Positions 1-14,400 of a DNA stretch of 64,000 bases are shown one piece after another. Each line of letters opens with the position of its first letter. Within the stretch, counting starts at the first letter, position 1. The stretch is taken from assembly GCF_905147045.1 (NCBI RefSeq), contig NC_065901.1, forward strand, positions 5,952,001 to 6,016,000. Reading direction: 5' to 3'. Position numbers and translations under genes: made by a program. The notes below the pieces were generated by a model that saw only the letters and a list, made by a program, of their open reading frames with translations, searched no databases and was not told where the DNA came from. Source of the stretch: Nymphalis io. Taxonomy: Eukaryota; Arthropoda; Insecta; Lepidoptera; Nymphalidae.

Positions 1-3000
1 TATCACATACATATATGTAATTAAAACAGCCGTTTATATCGAAAAAAAAAAAAAAAATTTTTCATGTTGAATATTACTTACTTTAAACCGTACTAAAACT
101 ATTTTTTATACCCTTATAATTATTACGATAGACGCAAAAACAAATTATTTAATAAACTTAGGTATTGTTGAGAAAATTATCAACAATATGAAGTAGTAGA
201 TAATAGTGATTTTATTTTGGTATGGCTTAAATGTTAAATGTTTTATCGACTGGACCGCAAGATGATCTAGTAACGATACGAAAAACGAAAATACGAATCG
301 TGTATACTGAGGGTGTAGGGAGCGGCGGAGTCGTTCTGATTTCCTAGTGGTAATTGCAGCGGTATGCGGACGGTGGTGTCGTCTTATTGGGACTACAGCA
401 GTACGTGCGCACTGTTCACTTTCACTTTGCACCGCGCACAGTAGCGCACTTTGCTATTGGATACGACTGGACGATAGATTAGACTCAGCCATATCACGCA
501 GTAACATTAAGCAAAGGTCTCTTGACGTTATCTTAAAAATTCCCATTGTTTGCTGTAGCTCGACATATATTTTAAATATGTTCATAAAGATATAACGATA
601 TTGAATTATTAAAAAAAATACACATACAAGTTTCTGGTAACCTACATAACTTTCACTTTTAATTCTATTAAGTTGGCATTCTATGATGACCTTAAATATA
701 TGTAATTTATTGAGATCAAAAATTAATAGATACTACAATACGGCCTTAATGCGAATACCGTTCGACCTTTGAGGACACAAGCGATGGTCACGAGGTAGTT
801 CTTTAATCGTTACGGACTACTAAAGGTCTGTCTTATAAATGTTTAAAATATTCTTGCAATTCGAGTCAATATGGTTTGTCACGATCAATTTTGATTCATA
901 TTCAATTTGTACTTCAAAAAACAAATAAATAATTATTGGACACAGAAATTGACCTGGTTTCAATAATAAAAATTTACTAGAAACTGTTTAGTAATTTAAT
1001 ATTACCATATAAATTTGCGAAAATATGGTATGTTTAAAGTATTTCATTATTATCTTTCAAAATTAGATATAAAAAAAAATTATTCTATATGTATTATATA
1101 TATAGAATATATATTTCATTATGAATTTGCTCATTACTAAAAAGTTATACCTTGAACAGCCATTACATAATACACAAAGACTGCATTTAGTCCGGATTTC
1201 CCCGAGCACGTCCTTTTATTTAAGATCGTCAGAGCTGATTTTAAAAACGTTTGCGGAGAATAAAATCATTAACTGAAATTTATGAAAAACAACGATTAAT
1301 CTTTCTTTTGATGATTGTTTTTTTCATACCTCGTTAGACCTTTAAATAAATACTCAAAGGAATGAGTTTAGATAACATTTTTTTTTTCGCTTCAATTTTA
1401 TAAAGCATAGTACAAAACAGAGTCAAAATTAAATTTTTCCAATGTAGTTTATATATCTAAATGAATAATTTTTTTAAAGATCATTATTTCGATTGATTAG
1501 CTTAGTAGTTTGGTAAAATCAAAATGATATTTTTAATATTTATATGCTGTTTTATACTAGTATTTTAGTCTGTTTTAAAGTAATGAATATGTGCTAATAA
1601 TAAATGATTGCGAAAAACAAGTGCAGTATAGCATGAGATATACCGAAAGTCGGTTGACATAATGTTGTTTTTCCATTATAGAAAGGAAAGTTTGTAGAAT
1701 GCGTGTTCATCATACTTTGCTAATACCGCTTTCAATGCCTAAGTAGGAAGTGCGATTATCTTTATTTACAGATCGTTTTTGTTAAACAACATTCGAGATC
1801 AATCGTTCTTACGTGTGTTGTTTTTAATTACTTCGATATGTATAATTTAATTGTAAATTATTATTGTAAAATGATTAATGCTGTGAAAAAATGGTCGGTT
1901 TAAAAAATAATTAATCCTCTTTAATTAGAGACATGATAACTTATATTCTATAGGCATCATAAGTTGGACGTTTGCCCTATTGTCTGCCTCCAAAAAAAAA
2001 AAAACTTAAAACAAATGTGATAGCGTTTATAGCACGCACTAAGAGTCAATGACAATATCAACAGTGCATAGCAACCCACTTGACACTGCAATAAAATGAA
2101 ATGAACAGATAACGTTGTATTGTATTTATTATCAATCGAGAAGACAATAACGTTTCTGTATAGAATCAGATGTGCAATGTGACATTGGTAAATTGTTTAC
2201 GACACAACTTTGTTGTTCACTTATGATACCTGATTAATATCACAATTAATAATTTGCAAACAATATTAAACCCAATCGTGTAATGAATAAAGGTTATGAA
2301 AATATTTAATTTTTATACATTTATTATTTAGTTACATTATCGAGAAATATATATCTATGTTGTGCGTATTCGTAATTAATAGCTTAAATGTCTAGGGAAA
2401 ACGATATGGTTTGCCAATAAAAGTGTGAAAATATGATTTATTACGTCTGGAAAAGTAATTTCTAGCGATAAAATTAGATATTGTTGAAAAACATGTTATT
2501 TATTAAGTTTATTTTTTTAATTACTGAGTCTGAGGCTGTAATTATTCATTATTGATAGGAAAAAATATATCGTACCTTTTTGTATTTATTCTTAGAAATT
2601 AGTACTGTTTTCTACTAACTACTTTTCACCCGCATATAATTTGTTGTATTGATCTCAGTAGGTACCTAATAACTGAATTACTGTATCATTTAACAATAAA
2701 AAAGTAATTGATGATTATACAACAATCTATGTCATCTGCACAATATAGCGTTGTGCCTATAAACCTGACTACATAAAAAAAATACTCAACCGATTTCGTC
2801 ACGCCTACAACTTTCACTTGAATTATGTTTTTTTTTTCAGGCTTTATCTCGCATTCTACATGTTAATTTGCCAATCGCTAATTGTCAGTGAACGTTTAAA
2901 CATAGTTAGTTTAAACTTCACATTAATAATATTTTTAATATTAAGCTTTTATGTCATTCTAACTTCGTTGTAGTAACTTGAATACTATAACCCTTGTTGT

Positions 3001-6000
3001 TTTTAATTATTACATTTTTAATGACGTATTTTTTCATAGTTGATTTTTTATTTATAATTGTATTAAATTGCGATGAAAACGGCTGGTAAATAATGTCTAG
3101 ACTTTATCATATAAGTAGTTTTTTTATCTAAAAACATGCAAGTAATAGACAAAATGCAATGCCTTAATAAAGCTAGCTTAGTTATATTACGAAAGCTCGC
3201 TATGGAGTCGATAATAAATTACACCTGGCGTAGTTACGTAACTCAGGTAAAAGTTACCGCTCGCTCGCAACTATTCTGAACTTCAGACGCCCGCGACTAA
3301 ACTAAATTGCATCTTAAATACGTCATAATTAGTGCACATAAAGTCGAATTTAATTATTATATGTGATTGATTAATTACGCACTTTCAATTTTTGTATGAA
3401 TAAATCGGATATAAACGCAATACTCAACGTGGCCTTCGCCTCAAAACCGATATTAGGTCCATTTGACACGATCACTAGTTGCAAGCAATTTTGAATTCTC
3501 TTTCAAGGTATAATGTACTAATGATAGAACCTATTAAACTAATTACATATTGAATCGTTATTGTTGCTTGACTGTCGCCGTCGCCCAATACTAGAATTTT
3601 CTTTGTTGTCTATTCATACATTCACAATTATTAGTATTATATTATTTTATTAATCTTAACCGTGAAATGGTTGTAAAGGTTGTTATTATTATAAACCTAC
3701 AATACGTAAATGTCATAGTTACAATATTCCAGTTTTAAGGGCCTTGATATTTGATGTAGTATTCATATTGAAAATTAAGCGATGTAGTTAACCAACACAA
3801 CAATTCAGGACATTTCGATCAATCTCTTGCATGTATTCAGGTATAAATAAATAACCGGTCTCGTTCACAATTGTTTTCACCCCGCTAGACGCCTGCCGCC
3901 CGCTTCGTAACACCCGTTATACAACAAATCTTATTAGCTAAACTAGAGACTAACTGTTACGTGGCATCTATACCACACCCGATGTGGTCAATTTCCTATA
4001 GCGCATATCTAATTGCTGTATATAATTTTTCTTTGTTCGTCTAACTGACCATACCAGATAAAAACGCTAGATAATTTTCTTCGCTTGCACAGGGTATATG
4101 AAAAGTACTAATTATAATTTTATAGAATTATTATGAAGATTATCAAATTCAGTTATATATTTAGCATGTATGTAGTCCATTAATATAACTGGCATCAAAT
4201 GGTAAATTTCTAAAAGCGAGTGTTTTATGTTTGTCGAAAGTGAAATTTTTACAACTTGACGATAACTAAGCAAACGGTGACGATTATTTAGGTTGCCACA
4301 TTTTCATATGCATCATAATATAACAAGAATACGACTAATATATATGTATATATTTTATTTTTGTCTTTTTCTGGCAAACGAATTGTATTTCAAAGAAAAC
4401 AGTAATTAAGAATCTATAGTGTACATTGTATCTTAACAAATATTTAAATACGTCTGCTCGTTGACGTAATGGGGTCATACTTATTATAATGTCATTCTGG
4501 ATATTAGATAGGTACAATTTGTGAGGGTATCCGCTTTTGATCAACAATACGGCGCACCTATTGCTATACTGTACTCAACCATTCGGCGGTTCGCAGTCAA
4601 TTTGTGTGCTTTATTGTGTGTATTCGCTGCCGTTATTTGTCTTCGCCCAGTCAAATGTCGTTCAGCTATCGCTGACATATGGATATATTTACCAACTTCG
4701 ACACGTAGCACTGATATTGTTACCAAGCACGAATACAATACGAGTAATTTATTTTTCATTCGACTACAGAATGTTGCTTAATCGTTATGATGAAGTCTCG
4801 TCTTTTATTACATTATGTTTTTTTATATATTTATCTTCTATGTACATTTAACTTTTAAATATTTTATACGAAAAAAAAAACTAGTTTCACGTAAAAGTCA
4901 CTAAGAATTAGCACAATTTGGTATCTATTTTCATATTCTTATGTAATCGCGAGAAACAATCCGCTCGCTCTGGTGTGAAAATTGGCAACGCAAAAATTTA
5001 TTTCAGTAAACTATGGTTGAGAAAAAAATTAGGCGCTACTTGTAATCGGATATTTACGAAATGGTCGTACGCATGACATATTATAGTACAAATAGTATTT
5101 ATACCATGAGCATGATGTATAAAAATAACTATAGAGGAGTATTTAGCTTCCTATGTGGGGGTGTGGTCCTCGTCACGCCGCGTCGGCGCCGCGTCTGCCG
5201 ACTGGATTGTTCAAGATCCAAATTCCACACCCATCTCTAGAATGAATTCGAATTAATCGTTATCTCATATTCAAATATTCGTCAAGTAAATATAGATAAC
5301 GTCCAATGTTTCGTTTACTCTTATCAACACTTTAGGTTTCTTATTTTAAAAATCGGCTCCATCGAAAACAAAAATTGATGTAATTTTTTCTTTAAAAATA
5401 CTTTAATATTTGCATTTGTTCAATACTTTAAAATAATATTAAAAAAAAAAAAATAATAGCTTCATCTTCTACAAAAAAATCTCGGATCCAATTTCGACTC
5501 TCGAACGCGTGTTTTGCACCTTGATCTAAATACTTGCGACATTGTGTACACATCGTGTAGTAAGTACGTTTTGTGCAGCATTACTATTTACTATATGTAC
5601 TTTATCCAGTCGCTGTATTTAATTTACTTTTAATCAGACCACGCAAAGGGTTGAGATCCGTGTTTATTCAGTTAACATAAAACAGAGCTATTTGTGAAAA
5701 CACTTGTACGGCTTTTTCTATGAGGTTGTGTTCATAATTCAAGCCAATTTATTAGTAATATCATACTTAAACTAATATTGAACGAATAATTTCAGAAAAT
5801 AAAACCGTGTATATAATTGTTTGCATCTCTTTCCCTCATTAAATTTATTGACATTTAAAAAAGTTTGAATTGAATATTTTTACGTCGTTTCTATTTAGAA
5901 TGTGTCATAATGTATATTTATATGTATAATTGTATTGAAAGGTCGTGTACGGATCTCTAAAAAAATTTTTTTTTATATATCATATTAAATTCTTACGAAA

Positions 6001-9000
6001 CAAAATTGCGTAATAACAGCGCCTAAATGTTTTAATGAGTAATACAAATCTCGCTAGTCCCTTTCACCATCACTACAATCGCTACAATAATATCAATGAT
6101 TTTAGCCGCGTCAACGTTTAACGTTTACATAACTATAATTATAATTATTTTATATATTTGATTAAATATAATTGTAACTTTGCTGTTAAGATCAAGCATG
6201 ATGTCAATGTTAGTTTGATTTTAATTTAAGTAAAAGTTCTTTCAATGACTGCACAACGATGTCGGTCGACTAGTGAGAATAACACACTTGCCTTTTACTA
6301 AACCATTGTTTTTGAATCTCGCTTATAAAATATATTGTTCTGAATTACATGAACTGGTAAACTTACTATACCTTTGTTATAAGATCGCTAATTACACGCA
6401 AATAAGAATGAAACAATAGAAGTAAATAATATCTATTCAAATTTAGCAGTAGCTAATTTAAGTTTATATAATTTATAAGACGTATATTTAATATTGTTAT
6501 AGTTATATTTTCATAAGTAGAAGTAGAATACGGTTGTACCTTGTATTTTTATTACGCAAGGCGTTCACGTGAAGTGTTAGTGGTATTTAAGCGTACCTAC
6601 ATAGCTATATTATAAAGTATCGACGGAACTTCTATCGGCCATTGGGTAACCGTTGGAAAGAGCTTCGTTACGTAGAGGTTTCGATACAACCTCGCGTCGT
6701 AAGGCCGTGGTTGCAGTCACGTCGCCGGTGAGAGGCGCCCCTCCGCCATCAGAAGGTCGCGAGCAGATATCGCGAGGAGAACGGCACTGGAATGAATCCT
6801 TAAGAGCACCGCGACACGCCCCGATACCGCCTCGAATAATTTAAAGATTTACTAATAATGATTCGTCGATAGAAATATTTTCTAAATTTCATTATTTTAT
6901 ATAACAATATATCCATATTGCTGTTTGATTATTGAGTATAATTATCTTATATGTTGACATTTTCATCCGTTGTTATCGTCAGTATGAAAACTCATTACAC
7001 GTTTAAGTGAACTGCGCGTGCGTTGATAATCTAATCAGTTAAACATATAAAAGACAATTAACAGAGGCATAGTTCATTAACCGCAATGGAAAATACTACT
7101 GAAAATATTGTTTCAAGCATTTAATAAGCATTACGTAGTGATTGTCAGTATTTTTGCCAACGCAGAAAATGCAACAGCGGTAATTATAATGTTCGATGAG
7201 CGTGAGCACATGCCGTTGTTTATAAGCCCGTTAAAACTAAAGTCGAATTAAATATAGTTGTCGTTAAGCCGTTGATACATTAAACGCGATATATTTTTAT
7301 ATTATTATTATTACTTGTCTCAATATTAAATACAGACAAGACATAAAACCTTGGCAAAAAGACATTGGCGTTAGAATTGTTCATTATCCACGACTTTAAT
7401 TTTGTATTTTTTCACGTATGTTAGACATATAATTAAATGAATTGATGTTACCTCACCACTGCCAACGATTGCGACAAGACGGCCGCATCGTCCATTAGAA
7501 AGTCGGTGAATATGCAAATAGTATTGTAGAAACCTCACGAATAACTGGCCACTCACTTGCCTTTAAATGTGTCTGCGATGAAAGTGACGACTACCGTTAG
7601 TAATTGTTAGAACAATTTCTTTTGCGGACGCTCTGCTAAATTTGCTAATTTTCGAACGTAATATCTGTTAATTATATTTTTGATTTAATAAATTCGTAGT
7701 TGATGTCTTTAACATCTGTATCGTAACGACTTTTTCAAACGGAACATGTTGTTTATCGAAGCGTCAGTTACTTTAACGTTTTACATTCATTTGTTTATTT
7801 ATAAGAACGGCCCCTTTACGATTGTTCTTGCTAGTTACTGACTCGGTAAATATTAAATTTTTAACTCGATATAACGAGTCATAAGTAGATCGGTAATTAC
7901 TAAGCATATAAATTTAGGCATTATTCAAATTAATTTTGTGTTCTCATGAATACAATGTTTGTAGTAATACTGTGGTAAACTATATTGAGTAAATGGCATT
8001 GTTAATGTATTGAATACTTCTTTATTAGTTTCTGCTAGTTCGAAAGAGTTTAGCTATGTAAAATAAAAGCTGTCTAACCATTGTGGAGTATCCAGAAGAA
8101 TAGGGAAACGATAACTAAATAGTAAATTTCTATAAAAAAATTAACTTAAAAAGAGATTGTAAAATATCTTTATAATTATTATCGGTCAGACATTTTTGTT
8201 TTTCTCATTGGACGTCTTTTATATACTTGTATTGCAATAAACAACATCACTTTCATAATATTTACTGTCAACTGGTAGCTTATGTAGATATATACATAAA
8301 ATAAGATAATAACAAGCCGGTAAGCAATTAACGTGGGGCCGATCACAGCCCAGCTGCGTGGATTTCCCGCTACGATGCGTGTTGAGAACTATTTATTATC
8401 GTTCGGTGCTGACGTACGCCACTATCAAAATAATTTATTTTATGTTCTCTGTCTTTGCGCATAAAGTCGAATTTCTGTCGTACGACCATTACCACCTCCA
8501 CAGCGTTACGTCAATAAGATACAACACGTTAACTAGCTCGACTGGGGCGTATGGCTGTTTCGTGTCCGGGTTGGTCGCTTTGAATCTATAACAACAAATC
8601 TTTCGAATCATTGAAACAGATATTATATAGTCGTACTTGTCTACCCATACCTAGTCAACAAAACAACTTTGGAGCAGCAAAACAAGGCAACGCGTAGATA
8701 TTTTGTACTTATATCTCTTATTCGAACGAACCGAACCGGTTCGGTCGGCCTCTCACTTCGCAACTCCGTATACCGCTTGCTGAGAAATTAGGTAAGCAAC
8801 AAAAGCCTTGGTCGCTGCGCACGACGGACAGAATGCAATAAAGAAATCCTTAACATTAATTAACAATAACAGTCGCAATCTACAGGTAGTGAATGATGTA
8901 ACAGTATGTTACCAAAGTAGTCACTCAGTCGTTGTCCGGTTGAACAGGACTTTTAAAATGAATCGTTCAAACGGCATTCTAGTAATGCCTTGAAAAACGG

Positions 9001-11357
9001 ATGATGAATTTCCTTGTGTTTTCCGGTCCAACCGAGGCGTAGACTCGAACGACCTTCGTTAAAAGACAAACAATGAAACTATACAACCTTGACATGATAC
9101 TATCTGCAACTGATGCATTGCACTCATTACCTACAAATGAATATCTAATCATATTATAACATTAATGAACTCTTCTTGAAATTCGTTACAAAAAAACAAT
9201 ACAATTAAACAATTGCTGAACTGTAGAAGCGTACAAATGTAGCGGGCGAGACGGCTGTTCACCGAATGCCAAAGTATTCCATCGCAACGCGCTCTTTATA
9301 TCGGCCGAAGTCGCTACCGCAGAGAAAGCCGCGCCCCGCACTCCCCCGCGTTGCCCTCGCACTCGTCCCGTAGCGGGTTTTTTCCTCATCAGCTCTATAA
9401 TTGTGTACAGTATATCTCACCTTGGGTTCATCAGTCGCGACATGCTTTCTGAACTTCTAACAAACGACACTGCTCTGTATTCAGCTTTTTGTTGAATACA
9501 TTTTCATACGATATTAGATACAGCATATTGTATTAAACCATTACCATTACTAACAAGTACTTCAATTTTATAAATACTTGTATGTGATAACTAAGCAGTA
9601 CCCATTTAAAAAAAATATAATCGTTTATCGTTATTTTTGTCCTGAAGTATACTGAAAAAAAAATTAATGTAGTGGCGTTGGGATTTCTCGGGTTATTGCT
9701 CCATTTGTGTCTGCATCACGACACAAGACGCATTTTTTAATGGGCTAATTGCTTGGCATGATGGTGTTGGCAGACGTCAGCCGCGATTCGCGACCTTACA
9801 GCGGTTCGGGGCCACGGATGTATGATGTAGGTGACGTGCCTTGTCCGGACGTTTTGAACTACTCTACCTTGTCATTATATACTGTGAGTGTGAAGAACGA
9901 CAAACAAGCGCAACATTAACTTTTAGTCAAATATAAGATTGACATTTTGACAAATATATTTTCACTTTCATTTATAAATTCAAGCTCATTTCATACGATC
10001 CACAAATGTAAGAATATTATTATATGTTTTTCAACGTAACATCGCGCTATTTGCTGTTAAAACTAGCTATCAAGAGCAAAATGCTTATACGTAGGATTGA
10101 ATTACAAATGCACATTACGTTCACGTATAAATTCATAAAATATCGCGTGTACAGCGTCTACTTGGTGGCGAAACGGTACGTTGCGCTTAGTGGTTGCTTG
10201 TATGCTTGCGGAGCCGCGACGTTGCCATTCCAGGCGATGAAAGTCGTTACTCATTGCGAGCCCCCGCGCCATACGCACATACTTTCAACACCGAATCTTA
10301 GATTTTGTTTTCATATAATATACAAATTAAACCACCATCATCCGCTACTCTGAGAATTTAAAATAAATAAATCTATCAATAGACATATTATTCGGCGCTC
10401 ACTATCGTGTCATGATTTCAACGTGTAACTAACTGATTCAGATTGTATTCATAGAAGCCGGCTGCCAAAGTACCGATGCGCGACAAGCATGTACATTCCA
10501 CGAATAAAACTAATAGCAAAATTTTACCCACCGCGTATTATGTTACAACTACGACTTTAATCCGCCTTCTATTATTGTAGTTAGTGGTTTATTTCAGCTT
10601 ATTGTATTATTTAATCGAGAAACGTATTGAGATTGTTGTTATTTAAAATAAAAGTAGGCATATATGTACATTTAGTAAATGCTTTTATAACGTGTTGAAT
10701 GTTTTAATTATAATTAAAAAGTATATTCTGGTTTGAAATTGAAAACGATTTTTTGATATAAAACGATATGAATGCCTACGATTATGATAAAAGGTTTTTA
10801 AAAATTGTAACTGAATATAAAATAAAGCTTTAGTCGCAAACTTTGTTTTGAAATACTATTTCTGATCAACACCATTATACATATTTTATTACTACAATAA
10901 AGTTCCCGAATATGAGATAGCTGTTGCATATACGTGACGATTGTATATATATACATCTGATAAGTAGACTAACTCACGCAAATCACCAAAGTAATGTTTT
11001 AGCGTAGGTAATAATTTATTTTTATCTCTTTAGCTTAATGAAAATTTAATAATGTTAACGATAAATATTGCGGAATTGACACTCCTGTGCTTATCCATTA
11101 AGAACATAATCTACTTAAGTCAACGGAATAAAAGGTATAGCAAAAACTACCTTCCGGAATTAATTAAAAAGTTTAATCATACAAAATTATCTCGTGCCCG
11201 TGACATCGATCATATACAATTTTAATCAATTTTCTATTTTAAATTATCGATAATAATTTTATGCAATAGTTGATAAATATCGAATAAATAACGCTTCTTA
11301 AGAAAATCAACAACAGCGAAGTTTTTGTATTTAATGTTTATTTTTATTTATTTTCAG
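1..11357. other. AT-rich intron sequence of the ELL gene (upstream of first visible exon)
   Basis: No exon could be supported here. The first recognisable ELL exon opens at 11358 in the middle of the N-terminal domain, so the ATG exon must lie further upstream, most likely outside the window. I looked for the expected beginning of ELL and did not find it. A few local GC-rich patches (about 5150-5215, 6650-6835, 9230-9375 and 10150-10270) stand out from the AT-rich background, but they do not resemble a known protein. Short open frames in this stretch have no family resemblance. Confidence 0.6.
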
Positions 11358-11456
11358 AAAATCTCCATTCCGGCTCCTTCCAGTGGCAATGGGCCATCAG
11401 GCGAATCCACATTTCACTTCAGTATCAATAGCAATGCAGAAATGGAGGGTCCACAG
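11358..11456 (+). CDS. Ell: ELL exon A (N-terminal domain piece)
   Basis: Thirty-three codons, phase 0 at both ends, flanked by ttttcag and gtgaaa. It encodes KISIPAPSSGNG followed by STFHFSISN, which corresponds to the ISIP...FSFYLSN stretch of vertebrate ELL. Confidence 0.88.
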
Positions 11457-14400
11457 GTGAAAACCAACGCGAACTAAATTTAATAAACCTTCCATTGTAA
11501 AAGATAAAATATCCATAAAATATAGAAACCTACCATTCAATTAAAAAAGGAAACGTGATATTATAATCTGCGGGAATTAGAATAATATCTGATATGAGGT
11601 AAACGTCATAGGTGTATTTTTTTTTATTAATTTATCGTTTGATAATAATTAGTGCAAGGTTTTATTACATTTGTCTTAAATCTGAATGTATGATGGAGAT
11701 TGTATGAAACTTTTCTTAACTTTCTAACGTGCGTCGTATCGAGTTTAATCGCGCCTTGGTTTCTTTTCCGGTCTCTAAACAGCCCAAAAGTATATACCTT
11801 GTATCTATTGGATTTATCAAAGTAATAATGTTGAATGAAACCAGATAAAAAAACATTTCTCATTTACGTTCAAGATTCCCTTATATCTTACCCTTTTAAA
11901 CAGCCATGATTGAATAATTATAATTTTTCCATGGGATGTTATGGATATAAACAGTATAATACACGATAAAATGATTCCCGAAAATTCAACTGATTGAAAT
12001 ACATTAGTATTTTATCAATATATTTATTTATCATCTGTAATGTTTGAGATACTGTAACTTTTAATAAAATCGTAATGCTCGTGCCGTACAAGTGTCGCTG
12101 ATATGATGCTATCTACCAAAGGTCAATTTCTTGCTGACTTTATATACATGTATTATCAATTTGTTTATATTCAACAAGCGTTAAATGTAACATCAAGCAA
12201 GGTATTGTTTACTTTCCCATTATAATCTTGTATCAAAGTCCAACGCGCTTGAGGATTTTCCTCGCAACCAAACACTCGGCTGATATTCAACAAATTATGA
12301 CAATTAATGATAGAACTTAAAACCGATAAGGTGTGCCCGTTTCTATTTGTAGGTCGCTGAGCGGTCGCTGCCATAAGTTGTGACCGACGAATTTGACAAA
12401 GACTTTTGTATGCCCTCACAACTGTGCGCTTGAATATTTTGATTACAAACTAATTTAATTGACTCCCTTATTTGTTTAGCGACCAACATTGAGCGATAAA
12501 CGTCGACTCAACGAATTATCACACTCAGTAATAATACTAAATTATTTCATCTTGAAATATAATTCAATGTATAAATTTAAGGCTACAGTTGAAATACCTG
12601 AGTCTTCGCGATAATGATTAGTCGATACAAGGTTAATAATAATAGTATGCGTCGTTAATACCTAGTGATAGAAATATATTTTTTGAACAAGTTTTTCAAC
12701 GAGATTGTGCACGTAGGAAGCAATTATATCAAATGTCTCGTTTAAATTAGTCATTAGGTAGGATATTTATTAATATAAAATTACCTTTTTTAAAACATAT
12801 TATTGACTTGTATATATTTTGTTCTTAATTATTACTAGTTTTGTGTTTATTTGGTTTTCTTATATGGTCTTTATATGCATATTATAAATCTTCCTCACAT
12901 TATCATTATGTTTTAAATAATCAAAATTGATCCCGTGCCCTTTAGAAACGAATCGAAAATTATGACAAACGTACAGATCAGATTTATACCCAGAGACCTA
13001 CAAGGCTCCGGCCTAGGGGCCCAGCCAAAAGTAATGTAATTTTACTCGCTTCTGGATGGGTCTTAAATGTCAAAGTGCATAGGGGCCTTGGATCTCTCAA
13101 GTTAGGCCAGAGTTTACCGAAACTTAAAACTAATATGTGTAAAAAATAAACAGAATACAAAAGAAGGGAACAATAACCTTGTGATAACATTTTAATTTAC
13201 TAAATTTGTTTACTTGTTTTATTATCACTTGTTAGATAACAATTAGTGTTACTACGGACTCCGTATGATCTAACATTGAATAATGAAAATTGTATTTTTT
13301 TAGGGTTCGTTCGAGTGCGTCAGGGGTGGGGGCGCGAGGCGCCTGGAGTCGTGCGGGCCGCTGCCCCGGAGGATGCGAGTGCAAGCCAACGACGACTCGT
13401 ACGAGGCGACCAAGGACCGGATGTCCAGGACTATCGCCGCGGAGCAGAGCAAATGGTCTGTCTTTTGGACATTGTAATAAACCTAGTCTGTCTAATTTGA
13501 GTATGAATAGAGCCTTTGATTTAAAATGTTTCCTCATATAATAACAATAAATAAACAACTAAAAACGCAATTATATTATATAGTGCATTTAAAATTTGTA
13601 ATCTAATAATATATAAGTAATATTTGAAATAATCTTATTTTATTGCTATGGATTTTAAAAACAAAATTGTACGTTTCAGCACCCGCGTCATTAAGCCTAA
13701 TCAAACGGATATAGGTCGACGTGTTAAAGTGCGCTCAACACATCCTACGTACTCAAATGGGCCTGCGGCTCAGCTCGAAAGGGCCGAAAGACCAGAACGG
13801 CCGGAGAGGCCCGAGAGGCCGGAACGACCGGAACGGTCAGAGCGGCAAGAACGGCCTGAACGAGCGGAAAGACCCGATAGACAAGATCGGCCCGAGCGGC
13901 CGGAACGGCCTGAGAGACCCGAACGGCCAGAGCGACCTGAACGGCAAGAACGACCCGAGCGACCAGAAAGAGCTGAGCGTCCCGAACGGTCAGAAAGACC
14001 TGAACGGATGGAGCGTGTAGAAAGGCCGCCGGTCGCACCACCTGCGAGTCGCCCGCAACCCACTGCGCCCGCGCATCCGCACCCGCACCCGCAGCCCCAG
14101 CAGCACTCGCAACCACACCCCCATCAGCAGCAACGGCCTCCCCCCAACCCAGACCTTACTAGGCGACCATTAAAGTAAGCATAAATTAATATTATTGTTA
14201 TATATCGGTTATATTTGCCAGAAATTCGATTATCATTTCAAATATTCTAACACATTGTGTCCGTATAGTTCATTAAAATATTCTTAAAATATCATTAACA
14301 AATGAACATTGGGCGTGTAAACATTAAATTAAAAAATCAATATTGATTATTGTAATAAATAAAAGTATCGCGTTCCAAGTTATCAGTTTTATAAACATTT

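Noticed and set aside
145..595. Short frames near the window start on both strands
   Set aside because: No recognisable protein, AT-rich background, and they overlap each other on opposite strands.
4521..4851. Overlapping frames of 70-104 codons
   Set aside because: Four mutually overlapping frames on both strands with no motif; typical of chance in stop-poor sequence.
10024..10353. 109-codon frame in the ELL intron
   Set aside because: Checked for the missing ELL N-terminus and found no match; no splice signals in the right place.
13745..14116. Reverse-strand and alternate frames over the ERP repeat
   Set aside because: The 9-bp period opens all frames; only the ELL frame is bounded by conserved sequence and splice sites.
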